In this document: in pieces, positions 1 to 12,500 of the stretch
How positions within the stretch are numbered: the stretch's first letter is position 1
How the letters are laid out: each line of letters starts with the position of its first letter
Assembly: GCA_016165875.1 (NCBI GenBank)
Contig: JABBOT010000004.1
Coordinates: forward strand, 17,113,672 to 17,177,671
Origin: Acanthopleura granulata
Taxonomy: Eukaryota; Mollusca; Polyplacophora; Chitonida; Chitonidae
Direction: 5' to 3'
Length of the DNA stretch: 64,000 nt
Translations under genes and position numbers: made by a program
The notes under the pieces: generated by a model
What the model was told of the DNA's origin: nothing
The model's input: only the letters and a program-made list of their open reading frames with translations
Databases searched by the model: none

Positions 1-429
1 CTGTTCCTCTTTGCCTTTATTAACGCTAAGGAATTGTCGAGGCCTGACAAGCTCATAATTCATAGCCTGTTCATATGCCCTTGCCGCCGTTCGTCTTAAA
101 GGCGTCTCTTACCATGCACCTGTCCGGTAAACAGTAAGGACTCATGGCCAAATCGAGCTCATACAAGCAGACTATTCAGGTTTGTGTGGTATGGAGAAAT
201 TATGTTTGAAAGAAAATGACAGTTTTAAAAATAAAAACCAAGTTTGATATAAGTGACCAGATTTGACATAATCCCACTGACTGCGTGACCAGCCCTCAAA
301 ATAGTTCTTTTTTTCGAAATTGATGAAAACTTCTGTAAAATGTATTCAGCAGAATTGTATGAAACTAACCAATTTCTACCTCGAAAGTGGAAAAACTTCA
401 ATAGGCCTTGAATGGGCCCTGAATGGTCG

Positions 430-500
430 CCTCTGTCCACAAACATAATCGCTGTTGTGTGAGCGAAGTATTCTTGTGTAAGATGTAAATCCCCAAGTGA
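430..500 (+). mobile_element. SINE tail fragment, plus strand, decayed
   Basis: The reverse complement contains TTACACAAGAATACTTCGCT followed by CACACAACAGCGATTATG, a diverged match to the tail motif of the 29739 element. Short and degenerate. Confidence 0.35.
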
Positions 501-1649
501 ATACATGACAACTGCTGGCTTTGGAGCCTATAGCATTATCATGATTACAGTATGAGCTTGTGCAGACACCAAGTCCCTGTTAGAACACAGACAACAAAAC
601 TGCGCGGTTGATATGTTTACGGATGGAATCTGTTACGAAGTGATGATTCATGAGACTGTTCTACCGAGACGCCACAAACAGTGGCAGTTTTTAACATGAT
701 GTGGAGATTGCTTCTCCCTTTGTACGGTATTATACAGAGAACAATGGGAGGATCTCGCCTGTTTCAATGTCAGGCAAACCAAGACAGCGTAAATCATGCA
801 CCTATGTAGGGCGTGAGGGAAATGCTTTCATAGAATATAAAACTCTTTTGGAAAGGTTCATTGTAGGACCGGTTTTTCATGAAGGGAAGTGTGGTATAGA
901 CTTTGTACAGAGCAGAAAGAAACATAAATTGTTGATTTTCGCGCATGATATTTAATATGACTCGTATAATTGGGCTCGGCTTCACAGTCAATGGAACAAT
1001 AAGACTTGCCTGAGAATTTGACGACGACATTTCTACAAGGGTTACGTGTGAATAGCCACGATAACGTTTAAAGAGACAACTGCATCACCAATCCCATACA
1101 TGAACATAAATAATGATTATACATGGGTTGCATGATACATAAACCTATATATCGATATATATTTCTGTATATCGAGAAACTGAAATTCAGATGAAAACAT
1201 GCGTGCGTACAATGTTTTAACATGTACAAGTGAAACTGTGAATATTTGCTCCGTATGACATTAATGTGAAAGTACATTCACACTTTACGATTTGTCGTGT
1301 CCACCCATCGAATTCGACTAGTCGCACCTAAATGGGACAATCACTGCCTCATGAAAGTAAATAGTTTACAGTCTATAGTTCCATATAGTAGGTGTAGTAT
1401 ATTCACCGTGTTGAACAAGATCGCCACGTTGGATATATGGAGAGTTATCATTAAAGCGCAACTGAGGTACATGAGTTGATTAACTCCAACTTATAAAGTA
1501 GCACGGTACAGGATAAAAACACTGATTCCATTCATTCGCCGAGAACATTCTTTGCGTTTTTCTTTCTGAAGAAGTCCCTAATTTCTTACTTTATATTCTT
1601 TCTAAGTTCCTTCGTAGTTTGTGTTAGCCATTGTTTTGGAAGTTGATCT

Positions 1650-1740
1650 TGGGATTATTGACAGAGGACATCCATTTTGGTTGGTGGATGGTGTACGAAT
1701 ATCTTGTTCCGACGTCTAGTTTGATACAATTCGTGTGTCC
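1650..1740. repeat. Dispersed repeat R2, copy
   Basis: It contains GGGATTATTGACAGAGGACA and CATTTTGGTTGGTGGATGG, then TTTGATACA, in the same order as the copy at 7088-7205. Confidence 0.45.
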
Positions 1741-2869
1741 GAACATCGTATGAACGCGCCGTGAACAAATGACGTTTGTTATAGTTTCGTTCGGAAAGTC
1801 GATATGACCAAGACGCAGAGTGAATACGGTTTAATAAGCTTTAATCATCAACTCAAAACCTGAAAATAGACAAGTGTTATGACTACTAGTCAAGAGTTTA
1901 ATGTTTAATATCATATCTGATCATATTCAGTACCCGACATGGGCGTACTACCTGTGCATTTGAATTAGGTCAGTCACAGTTATATCACAAGCCACATTAA
2001 CTGAAATCAAAGGAGATGTATTACCAGTATAGGTATTCTAGAGCCTACGTCTTATTACAGATTTGGAGCTGTGTTCTAAACTTCAAGCTTCGAAAAAGAC
2101 GATAATCCCAATGGGAAACTCGTACAACTCTTTCCCGCCTTGAACAAAGCCGTGTGCTCTTTTGTTCCTTCTTGATTTACGTCACATTTCTAGGCGCATG
2201 TGTGCTCAAAGAGCACTTAGGTAGTACACAAACACTGCAACGTTTCTCTGCAATTTGGACCCTTTTGTGTAGTCCGTCAGTCTCCCATTATTCATGAATT
2301 CTTATATTGTAATCACGACAGGTACCGTGATCTATCGTATATACATGTAGGAATCTCGCTTTCGGCTTACCTTCGTTAGTCTGAATATAATGAATGGTAT
2401 CGATTAATGAAATGGGGGTAATGAAGTAAACAACTATTGCGTTACGGAGAATTCATATCACTTGCCCTTGCCTATAACTTTCTGAAAGATTTTCGCAATA
2501 GGTAAATAGGAATCGATCTGTTGTGTTCACATTCTGTATAATAGCGCTGAACTAGGACTAAGTATTAGGTAATTGCATTACCATATTGTTTAACCTTCTT
2601 ACTGAAGTTAATTATATAATTGCATGTCTCTTCTTTTGCTTCACTTCCGTACAGTTATATCTGCCTTGTTTCACCACTGCCTGCACATGTCACCATCGAG
2701 TATCAAGTGTATGCGAAGAGGTGAAGACATATGTGCAAGTCGTCCGGTCAGAAAGCCAAATAGTAGCAGCAGGTATCATTTTAGCTGGGATATAAGATAG
2801 GGCTATTGCATGGCCAGATGAGCGGTCATCCGCGGTGCATGGAGACAAACAATGAAGGGCGTGCGTCAC

Positions 2870-3004
2870 TTGTATAAAGTGTCGAGTACCTTCTTATTAA
2901 TAGCATGGTTGATATGGTGTATAGTCTGTTGCTGACGCACAAATATAGACTGGCACAGAAAAAATGGGACCCTCTTAAAGCACTGTTATACCTGACCCTA
3001 CCAG
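2870..3004 (+). promoter_or_regulatory. Weak candidate: leader exon of gene 1
   Basis: TTGTATAAAG at about 2872 looks TATA-like and CCTACCAG|GTAAGC at 3005 is a near-consensus donor. Because gene 1's first coding exon begins with an acceptor, some upstream exon must exist. This one is only a guess: both motifs occur by chance. Confidence 0.15.
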
Positions 3005-3550
3005 GTAAGCTCTGACTGTTGCTAATTCTTTGTCAGCACGTCTGGGTCTTTCATGTTCTGATTATTTTTCTGGGTGTGGGTCTGTACTATTCTCAAGATG
3101 CTTTTATAGGGATTTCTATAAAGGCTTAAAATAGAGCACGCCAAAACCGGTCTTCTGAGAATGTATGTACTATGGGGCACGATGTGTTTCTCTTTAACCC
3201 GCCCGCCACACAACATGCGCAGGGACATACCGGCTAGCCCAGTATTGACTCTATACCGATCACTCCGTCAAACCTTAAGGAAAACGTACTTTAAAACTTT
3301 GCATTAACCCACTGCCTGGGTAACAACAAGGTAGGTTGATTTTGAACCTATAGATACTCTTTCATGTCAAGTATTTTGGCTCCTAGAAAAAATGAATTAC
3401 GTACTTAGTTATTACTGTTCGTTTTTGAGATACATCGTCGGGTATGTCTTGGAGTTAACCAAGTACAGTCCCTATATATCATTTCATTTTTTTTTTTCAA
3501 GATGCTGAAAATACTCATTTATAACCTAATTATGCGAATTAAGCGAGTAA

Positions 3551-3699
3551 GTTGTAACGTTTTAAACATTCACATGAAGAGTTAAAATGAAATCCTGCTT
3601 TACACGAGGCCGGATTTAACCGGTTACGTGTGACTATTTGCCATTTATCATCACTGTCGTCGTTTCTCTTCTACTCTGCATGCTGTAGTCTTTAATATT
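3551..3699. repeat. Dispersed repeat R1, copy 1
   Basis: R1 is recognised by a run of motifs: ACATGAACAGTTAAAATAAA, TCCTAACTGAGGTAAACTGA, GAGGCCGGATTTCA, TTACGTGTGACCATTTGCCA, CACTGTCGTCGCTGCTC and TGCTGTAGTCTTTTATATT. This copy keeps the GAGGCCGGATTT, TTACGTGTGACTATTTGCCA and CTGTAGTC parts. Confidence 0.6.
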
Positions 3700-4005
3700 T
3701 GATCAGTTGATCTAAGAACTGCTTTAATGACGGCCTCTGGCATACAATCTTACGGGGAACTTTCCAAAATCTTAGGTAGACAGGTATTAAACGTGTTAAA
3801 AGTGTGAAAAATAATGACTCCAAACTAGATTATCGGATATCATATAAATGCTTCTGGTTTCCTTTAAACAGGGTTTGACTCTATAGACACCAGAGATTTA
3901 AGGGAGCGGATTTGGAAAGTTTCTCGATATCAGAAATGTCTATAGAGGAAAACAAAACCATGGCTGCCTTCAGAGAGTTGTTGTGTTAACAGATTTACAA
4001 TATAT

Positions 4006-4081
4006 TTATTTGATAGGTATTTTACGCCATACTCAATAATATTTCATTAATACGACGACGGCCGGCCTTATGGCAGGAGGA
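4006..4081 (-). mobile_element. SINE tail fragment, minus strand
   Basis: The + strand reads TTTTACGCCATACTCAATAA, then ATTTCATTAATACGACGACG and GGCCTTATGGCAGGAGG, closely matching the tail of the element at 29739-29930 in the same orientation. No tRNA-like head is attached. Confidence 0.5.
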
Positions 4082-4959
4082 AACGTTTACAATAGAGGAA
4101 TGTTGTATAGTAGCTCACGTATATAAATGTTGTAGTAATGGCCGTTTATAGTTTTTTACCACATATACGTTTTCGTTCGGACTGTGGCAATGCGAAAACT
4201 GTAGGAGAGCTATTCATCGTTTAATGTGTTTTTTTGCTATGGTGGAGCAATATTAATTGCACATGTAAGTGCATGGTCTTAATCCCGTCTTTGAAATTGT
4301 GTAATATACCGCTCCCTATATAGTCGATGGATACTTAACTGGGTATTTCTATTCTGTTAGATATTGTAATTGTTCTCAGATACTGTGAATTATGTCATGA
4401 AACAGATTCATCTAACCCATGTACATGTATTTTTGAGTCGATGTTGAAGGTTGGCCCCTTGTAGGTTCACGATTTATATTTGAATTTTAGATTTATAAAC
4501 TGTTCCGAAATATGCATGAAATGATAAATTTATATCACTCTCATTCGGCTATGTATTTGTTAAAGACAGTATGTGTAAGTCATTCCAAATTATATTGTTT
4601 AGAGTACTTCAAGCTTAAGTCTTATGTCGTGTTACTATTTGTCCCCATTAATTGGGTAAAAGTCTCGCAATCTTCGAGACTTACATATTCTGTTGTTTTT
4701 TTAAATAACAGCCTGATAGTCCCACTTTAGGTAGAGCTATAGCCTGGGAGAGGATTTTGCAGTAAGTAAACTGATTTAGGTATTAGACACTTACCTCTGA
4801 GTGTTATAATCACACCATTACCTTCGCTTTCACTGTTTATATGGCCAAGGAAAAATTAAACGGTGGATGACGCTCGTGGAACTGTTTGTGCAGTCTAATG
4901 TTCGTTGGTGACCACTTGTCTTACACCAGTATAGGGTGCTTTTCTGTATGTTGGACGTG

Positions 4960-5075
4960 GAAAAGTTCGCCAGTAGCTTACTCAAGGTGGTTTTACGCCA
5001 GGCACGTAAAATGACCGCCATCGTACGACTGAACAGTTCTTGAGTATGTCCTAACGTAACAATCAAATAAATAAA
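4960..5075 (+). mobile_element. SINE tail fragment, plus strand
   Basis: The reverse complement reads TTTGATTGTTACGTTAGGAC, ATACTCAAGAACTGTTCAG and GTACGATGGCGGTCATTTTA, matching the same tail in the opposite orientation. An (AAAT)n tract at about 5064-5083 adjoins it, which fits the 3' end of a SINE. Confidence 0.5.
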
Positions 5076-6498
5076 TAAATAGATACAGCTGTGTGTGGCA
5101 CAAGTGGTGCAAGTGAGACAAGTGATCAATGAGTCCCTGTGGGAACGACTTTAGCTTTTCTACCACGCAAGTTTGTTGAATATTGGTTTATATGATGCAA
5201 AATTATTATTATTGTTAATAATTATTAACGAATTAACAATCTGTACATACAAGCACCAACGCAAATATTTCATCGTGGTGAAATGTTTCTGGTAGTGCAA
5301 ATTGTTTCTAACTCTTAACAAAGACAGTATTCAACTCCTGGTAAATTTCAAACTAGATGTCTCTTTGTCCAACACTATTGAACATTTATATAAATGTTAC
5401 TTTAAATGTGTCATTTTACTGAAATAGTTACTATAAGACCCGAAAACGGAAAAGGGTGTAATCGTCAAATATAGTCTTGCTTAGTGCCAAAACTTGGGAT
5501 AAAAGCATTTCTCGTTTGGTATGTAGGTCCCTTTCCTGTACTAAATACTGCATAGAATAGTTGCTTTATGTGAGAAATGCTTACAGCTCAATTACTATCG
5601 TGAAAGAGTGTTATCGGTGCTTTTGCTGTCTGTGAATTGGTAAAGCTCTTAGGATTAGGAGCGAATGGAACGTACAAGTAGCCAAGCCCTCACGAAAGGA
5701 ATCATATTCTCTCTTCATTGAATAGAGGGAGATAATTTAGTAAAGGGTAGCATTTAGGACAACTAACATGACCTGAATCTTTAGAGATTTAGGGGTGTGG
5801 ATACATTTCGTTCTTATCTACTTGGACAAGATATGAAAACAGCGATGTAAATATCTCGAGTAGTAAATGGGTAGGCCAACAACGATGAAAGTTATTGACG
5901 AAAAATTATGAAGTTTGCATACGAAATATTTAACAATACACCTTTTAGACGATATAAGTCATATCTATTGGGTGATCGTAACAGATAAATTTGATAGGTA
6001 CTTTGTTGTCAGATATCATGATTTGTTTGTCTGATTGGGGTTAACGTCAATTTCAACACGATTTGAAGGTATGTTTGTCCAAAATTAATATATTCCGGGT
6101 AATCAAGCTCTAAATCATTTCGTGGGCAGAGGTTTATATAATGTTGTAATTAAGTCATGCATATGTTTATTGTTAAGTTTTTAAACACCAACATCATACT
6201 ATTGTATGGAGGGTAAATTTGTTCGTTGAATAGGATCGCATATATTGACTTGTTGATTCATTTTGGCAAACACGTCTCCGTGAAGTTGTGGATGACGTGC
6301 AGAACCTTTCAGGACGTGATGGCGGCGAATGGTGACGTTTAGCATGCTTGATGTATCTATACGCCCCACAGTTTGTTATGCCCTTCCTTTAATGCTAGTC
6401 ATTTACCACTTTCAATAAGTCCATTATTGTTAGGCTTATATGCTATACGCGATCTCGATATAGAGGTCACTCAACCGTGATTTGATGTTATTTTACAG

Positions 6499-6557
6499 GT
6501 ACAAGATGGCTTTTCCAGGGAATTACCTGTTGCTGCTTATCTTTGTAGTACAAGTAG
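6499..6557 (+). CDS. Gene 1 exon 1: start and signal peptide
   Basis: The sequence ATTTTACAG ends at 6498, so this looks like an internal exon with a short 5' leader; at least one non-coding exon should lie upstream. ATG is at 6506 and the exon encodes MAFPGNYLLLLIFVVQV plus the first base of a Gly codon, a typical hydrophobic secretion signal. The donor is G|GTGAGT at 6558, leaving phase 1. Confidence 0.82.
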
Positions 6558-9500
6558 GTGAGTTAACGCAACGGGTATAAGGCGATTCTTTGTTCTGTAA
6601 CCGAGGTTAACTGTATGTTACCGCGGGAGGAAGCTGTAAGTAGTTATTATTTAACCCTGTGCACGAACAGTTAAAATTAAATCCTAACTGAAGTAAACTG
6701 ATACGAGGCCGGAGTTCATCGCTTACGTGTGATCATTGGACACCTGTCACACTGTCATTGCTGCGCCGGCTTTACTCTATGATGTAATCTTTTATATTAA
6801 TGATTATTAACTTGTAATTCTGATTTGTAATTCTGGTTTTTGTAGGCGAAAATGTTGTGAAGATATGCGAGAAATTCTAATTCAGTAAGATCAAGCTATG
6901 TATGTATTAACTTTGGAGAAGCATTATCAACCAAGTGTGCAATAAAGCCTGATCTTTAGTCGCGCATGTAAGCTCTCATTTGATCAGTGGCTATCACGCC
7001 AGGGCGATTCCATAAAGGTATTATGGGTGTGCACCTAGGCACCAACAACCTTCATGAAACCCAGAGCCCTTTTTTGCGTCCATTTAGCAGAGATTCATCG
7101 ATACTTTTTAAGACTGCTTTGGAAAGTCTTCGACCCGGATCGCCCATTTTGGTTGGCGGCTGGTATGAATGTGGCTTCCAACACATATGTTTGATACGCG
7201 CTAATGAAAAGATGAAGTAATGAACCTATCATTTCTTGGACATTCTTATTATAGGCGACAATATACATCTGATGTATTACCATTAACATCAATCCAATTT
7301 TTTTATCTGATGCTGGTAGCTGTCTAACGTACCATTTTTGTGCATTTCCATGAGCAGCTGGAGTAAACCCTGACCGAGGTAAACTGATGTAACAACGGTT
7401 ACCTCTATGACCAGTTATCATTATCACACTGTTGCCGCTGCTCTGCTTTTAACCTGCAGGCTTTCATATTAAGCATCAAAGCAAGAGGGAAATGAAACTT
7501 ATCCCTTAAATGTCTCATTGAAACATGCATGTTCAATGTAGTTATATTCTTCATTAGGCCACTAGCTTAATAAAATTTGTTGCATTTCTCTCTTATATAG
7601 CATATATATGGTTCAGCTCGTGGCGGACACGGAAGTAAATACCTGGGGTTATTATAAACCATTTGAACATCATGTTTCCTCTAACTGAATGGTTTCTTTG
7701 CGGCCCTTGCTTACATTTTCTATTCTTGAGAGTTTATTTTGCGCGCCTAACTCAAACATAGTGAATCACTGACTAAAAAGTCTTCAGATCTAAAGGTCAT
7801 TGAACCGTGATGTAAACTGATTTAATTCATGCATTCCAAAAATTACACATTGTCTGTTTTATGATGAAATCTAACGTTTCTATAAGGAGGAAGGTGCGAA
7901 TGTTTGATTCAGGTACATTCGTAAGAGCAGGAGAGAACAAAAGGCCATTTAAATGGCGGCTATATCAGTTGACGTATCGTAACAGCCCCATGTCATAGTT
8001 TTGTAGAGATTTTAATAGACACAGGGTGGAGTCGACAACTTTGAGTTGAAAGCCAGATTAAAGTACAGGATTTTTCTCCCCTTACTGCGACGCCGATCCA
8101 TTTGTGGAAAATTCCAGTTCAAGTTTTTTTTTTGACTGAGTTGTCATAAAAGAATGATATGCGGTACTATTTCGTATGTATTGCAGGAGGGCAAACGTGG
8201 AAACCTTATGACTGTCGCCGTGTGAATTCTCAGTGCAGATTAAATGTCGGAGTATGTATATCAAGCAATGGTATGTGTAACTGCACAGCTGCTAAACCCG
8301 TCGTTTCTGGATTTGAGGGCTTTGATTGCAACCTAGAAACAGGTAATTCATTAGAATTCTCCAAAAATAAATAAATAAATAAATAAAAATAAAAAAAAGA
8401 TTGCACCGAATGTTTCTTTTTCCACAAAAAAATCATGATTCAGTATTCTCGGATTACACTACGAATGCAGTATTCAGTTCTGCCTGGAAATGTCAAGAAA
8501 AAAAAGCACTGACTGAATGACAGAAATCTGACCTAATACTCTCATTCATATGACCAATTACACTCAAAATATACCCTTAAATTACTTAAATGATATCCTG
8601 GAACATCTTATATTACTCCACACAAACTCATGTGCCAGTCTTCAGAAAATGCACTTTTTGCACCAAAATACTTAGAGAAACGGTGACTTATGGCGCAATA
8701 TTGAACCAGTTTCGACTCTCGCACCATATTCTTTTCTGTCCACTTGTCAACAACTCCATTATCAGCGCATGAGAAAGTGAAATGACAGGTCCTCCTCGTT
8801 AATTCTCCCACAAAAACGGTGGTCTCTGTCTTTATGTCCATTATGTTCAATATTGTATAATACCAATCATTTAAGATTTCCACTGGTTGCTCAAAACACC
8901 ATAGCCTATATTAATCAAAATCAAAGATTTCACGTGTACCATTCTCTACATCAGCCTTCTCCTAAATGTTTCTGAAAGAAGCCTGTCTTTCTTTTCTAAC
9001 AATAAATGTAAAATTTGCTTTATGACTTTGCAGGTACTATTTTGGCGCCCCAAGATTGTAATATCACTTGTTTAAATGGGGGCACCTGCTACCAAGGCCC
9101 AACAGCTCCCATGTGTTACTGCTCTGAGAGATATACCGGACCATTGTGTGGCCAGGTCCGAGGTAGGAATTGTTTATCCCGTACATGATACAATGGAGCG
9201 TGTCGGTTATATAAAGAGCTTGATTCTAGATTGCTAGAACGGACAATAATCAAGGTTAACGCTAGTTTGCACAGGGAATTTGTGGATTCCCGCACTGATG
9301 ATCCTGTGGCCCTAATCGCCATAAACCGTGGACGACGCTCTGGTAGCAGTTCGCTCAAGACGACTTGTGTTCTAGTAATATAGTGTCTGTCACAGCATTG
9401 TTTTTACCTATTTCTGCATAAGCCATGGTGATATAGGGGGCGTTTAAGTTGTCACTTCTTAAACATTTACATGAACAGTTAAAATAAAATCCTAACTGAG

Positions 9501-12500
9501 GTAAATTGACAAGAGGCCGGATTTCATCAGTAACGTATGACGATTTGCCAAATTTCATTGTCGTCGCTATTTTACTTTTACTCTGTGTGCTGTAGTGTTT
9601 TACATCTGTGCGTCACATGTGGGAAAGTTCGTCAGTGCTTTATCACGGACATACGACTGTCTACGATCTTCTAAGAGAAGAAATGTTGAGCCTGTCGTTA
9701 AACAACAAGTTAATAAATAATCGTACAATACAGCTGGCCCTTGATAAGACTTGCGATTATTGAGCGAGGAACACCCATTTGAGTTGACGGCTGGTAGGTT
9801 TCTACAGATGGTATTATATGAATTCCAACTTTTTGGAGTAGAACTTATTCTATGCCAAAACAGTTTAAATAAGATATTTCCAACTGATTTATCTCGTAAC
9901 CTGTTGTAGTGTTCTGCAACCTCGAAAAACAAATAAAAACAAAGAAAGTACGTTTGAAAGCAATGATGAAAACATATACTTAAGTACATCCACTAGTTCT
10001 GTTTAAATGAGATATTGCCGACTGGCTTTTTTCGCTTAACTGTACTTTTGAAAGCAACAATAAAAATATATACCGGTATAGGTACGCCCAGTAGTTAGAG
10101 GATCAAGCAAATGATAAGGTGGTTATGTTACAGTAACAAAGAATTGAACCATGATGATAAATCTAAGGGACACAGTAAGGATAATTTTATATGGCGTATT
10201 TTTTTAAGAAGCAATGATATTTGGTATTCCAGGGCATGCTTGTTATTCTGCGTTTTCTGGCCACGGTATTTGTGATGTTTCCCCGGTTGCAGATGGAAAA
10301 GCGGACTTCTGTGTCAACTACATCAGGACAATGTTTTCACGTTAACAACATTGTTGACGACACACATTGTGGAAGCGAGTTATAGCTTTCATAGAATGTT
10401 TTACAAACCAATTACCGCCAATACATTCCAACATAATAACTGTGCGGGTCATATACGAATTCAATAATTCTATCTTCATATGATGACCTGCTTGTATGAA
10501 TGATTCAATGATATTAATAAATAGATTCTCCGAATTGCTCAATCGTAACATGCATTCTTTTCTTTGCTTGTAGTGGACGTGGTATTATGCAACGAGACGC
10601 ACATGGGAATGTACATCAAACCTCACCATGCGTCAATTTTTAATGGGCGCATCTCCGTCATTCAACCAACTGCCTTCGATTCTGAAGTACTGCTTAGCGA
10701 TCCGGCATGTACGAAAAGTGGCATCACTGACAAACAAGCCGACAACTCTTTTCTGATCATCATTGGCTTAGATTCTAGCAGTCCCTGCTACGGGGGTTTA
10801 CAGATTACAAATCTAACTGTGAGTATGCACATTATTTTACATATTACACATTGCGACACTTGCGAAGAATACGAGGTGTATTCCATTACTTTGGAAGAAG
10901 ATAATGGGAAACCTTGTCAGTCTTGAACACATTGGCCCCAGTGGTGTACTACTTCTCCACAGCGATAGAATCGTTTGGAAAAATGACAAATCTCTACATG
11001 CACTATATCCATTTCTATCAAATATCTTAAGCTAGTAAAATCCTTACACCCTCTTCACCTCCCCAAAAGATTAAAAAATCTTTTACTTATCGCTTCGCAC
11101 TTATTATATAAATATAAAAGAGGTCATCAACGTTCATCTGTTTTTTTTATTATGTGTTTGTGACACAGTTAATTGTCTCTGCGGTTATATATTTATGTTT
11201 TACGTTCACAGAGTGGCGCTATCCGTTATGAATACAAGATGCGTGTGAATTATGCAGTGATCCAAACTTTCGTAGATGAAACTCATTCTTTTGTTTGTGA
11301 AATAAATGCAAACGGTAACTCCGGAGGCGTACGGGTTGGCACCCAGTAAGTATTATATTCTTACGTCAGTGTAACGATTCAGTACCTAATTTTTGTGTCA
11401 GCATTAAATGTGTCAAAATCTCTAAAATTTATATTTGTTAGTAAAAGTAAGTTCGGATAAAAGTACAATACAAGACATAAAATATTCTAATTTCCGCTTA
11501 TTTTGGCGTTTCGATTTTTATTTGCAAACCTGTAAACTTAATAACTGCCTCCTTCACTACTTTCTCCACTCAACGTTTTCATTTAGCCACATAACATAAG
11601 TCTATAAATAATTGGCAAAATTATTTGCACACTGTTTCAATCCCTGTTTTGTGCTTGCGAAAGGCTTATCGACTTGAACGTCTTAATTCCACCTTTGCTG
11701 AGAAGCTGAATTCTGGTATGCAAATATCTTATGCAGTTTAGACCTCCCTACCTGATACATTACCCTTTTGTTGTGACTGTGCACGACTCGGAATATCAGT
11801 GAACTATAGAGTGAACGCACTGTGTGGTTGAGTGCTGAAGCATCTGATTAGTCGGGTCTAATGCCCTTTGTATGTATATATCCCTTAATCCTCCCTGACC
11901 AAATTACTGACCTCCTTGTGGAATGAATAATTTTCCTTCCAACAAAAAAACAAAACAAAGAAACAAACAAACCAAAAAAAAACAAACAAACAAAACAACA
12001 AAAAACAAACAAACACACCAATTAATTACAAAACAAAGGCAAATATCCCGAAAACATCACCTACACGTCAAACTTGTTCTTAATTAACTATTTTCTACAT
12101 CATTGTATAAAGTGATTTAATATTTTATAGCAGATCATCTTGGAGAAAATACAGATTACATGCTGAGTCTTTAAATCAAGATATTTTAAGTACTGCAATG
12201 AAGTCATGTTAAAACCTTGTAGTGGTTATGATGAATAGCTGACGAGAGCACTTGATTTTTTTCCCTTAAAATTTGAATCAGTTTCTTAAATATACAAAAT
12301 GGCATTGCACTTCAGACGGACAGATCTGGACGGAGCAACTGTAAGGGCTTATCATACTCCGGGAATGCTGAGAATCTTGACCAGAAATGATTCGACGCAA
12401 ACTGGAGAAGCAACCCGCTTGTTGTACATAGGGCAGAAGCTCTTCGTAGAGGTGTCCCTTAAACCAACATCATGTAAGGCTCCTTTATTTTTTATGCGTA

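Larger units (their letters stand above)
1..6498. other. Intergenic region upstream of gene 1
   Basis: No convincing coding exon on either strand; open frames here are short and without domain character. It holds three SINE-tail-like fragments (about 430-500, 4006-4081, 4960-5075), one copy of dispersed repeat R1 (3551-3699), one of R2 (1650-1740) and a 16-bp AT palindrome at 1146-1161. The promoter and first non-coding exon of gene 1 are expected somewhere here. A consensus donor CCAG|GTAAGC at 3005 marks one possible leader exon, ending at 3004. Confidence 0.6.
6558..8186 (+). other. Gene 1 intron 1
   Basis: A 1.6-kb intron between the signal-peptide exon and the first EGF exon. It holds two copies of repeat R1 (6640-6801 and 7258-7472) and one of R2 (7088-7205). 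No additional in-phase exon is apparent. Confidence 0.6.

Noticed and set aside
1146..1161. 16-bp palindrome TATATATCGATATATA
   Set aside because: Simple AT palindrome expected by chance in this composition.
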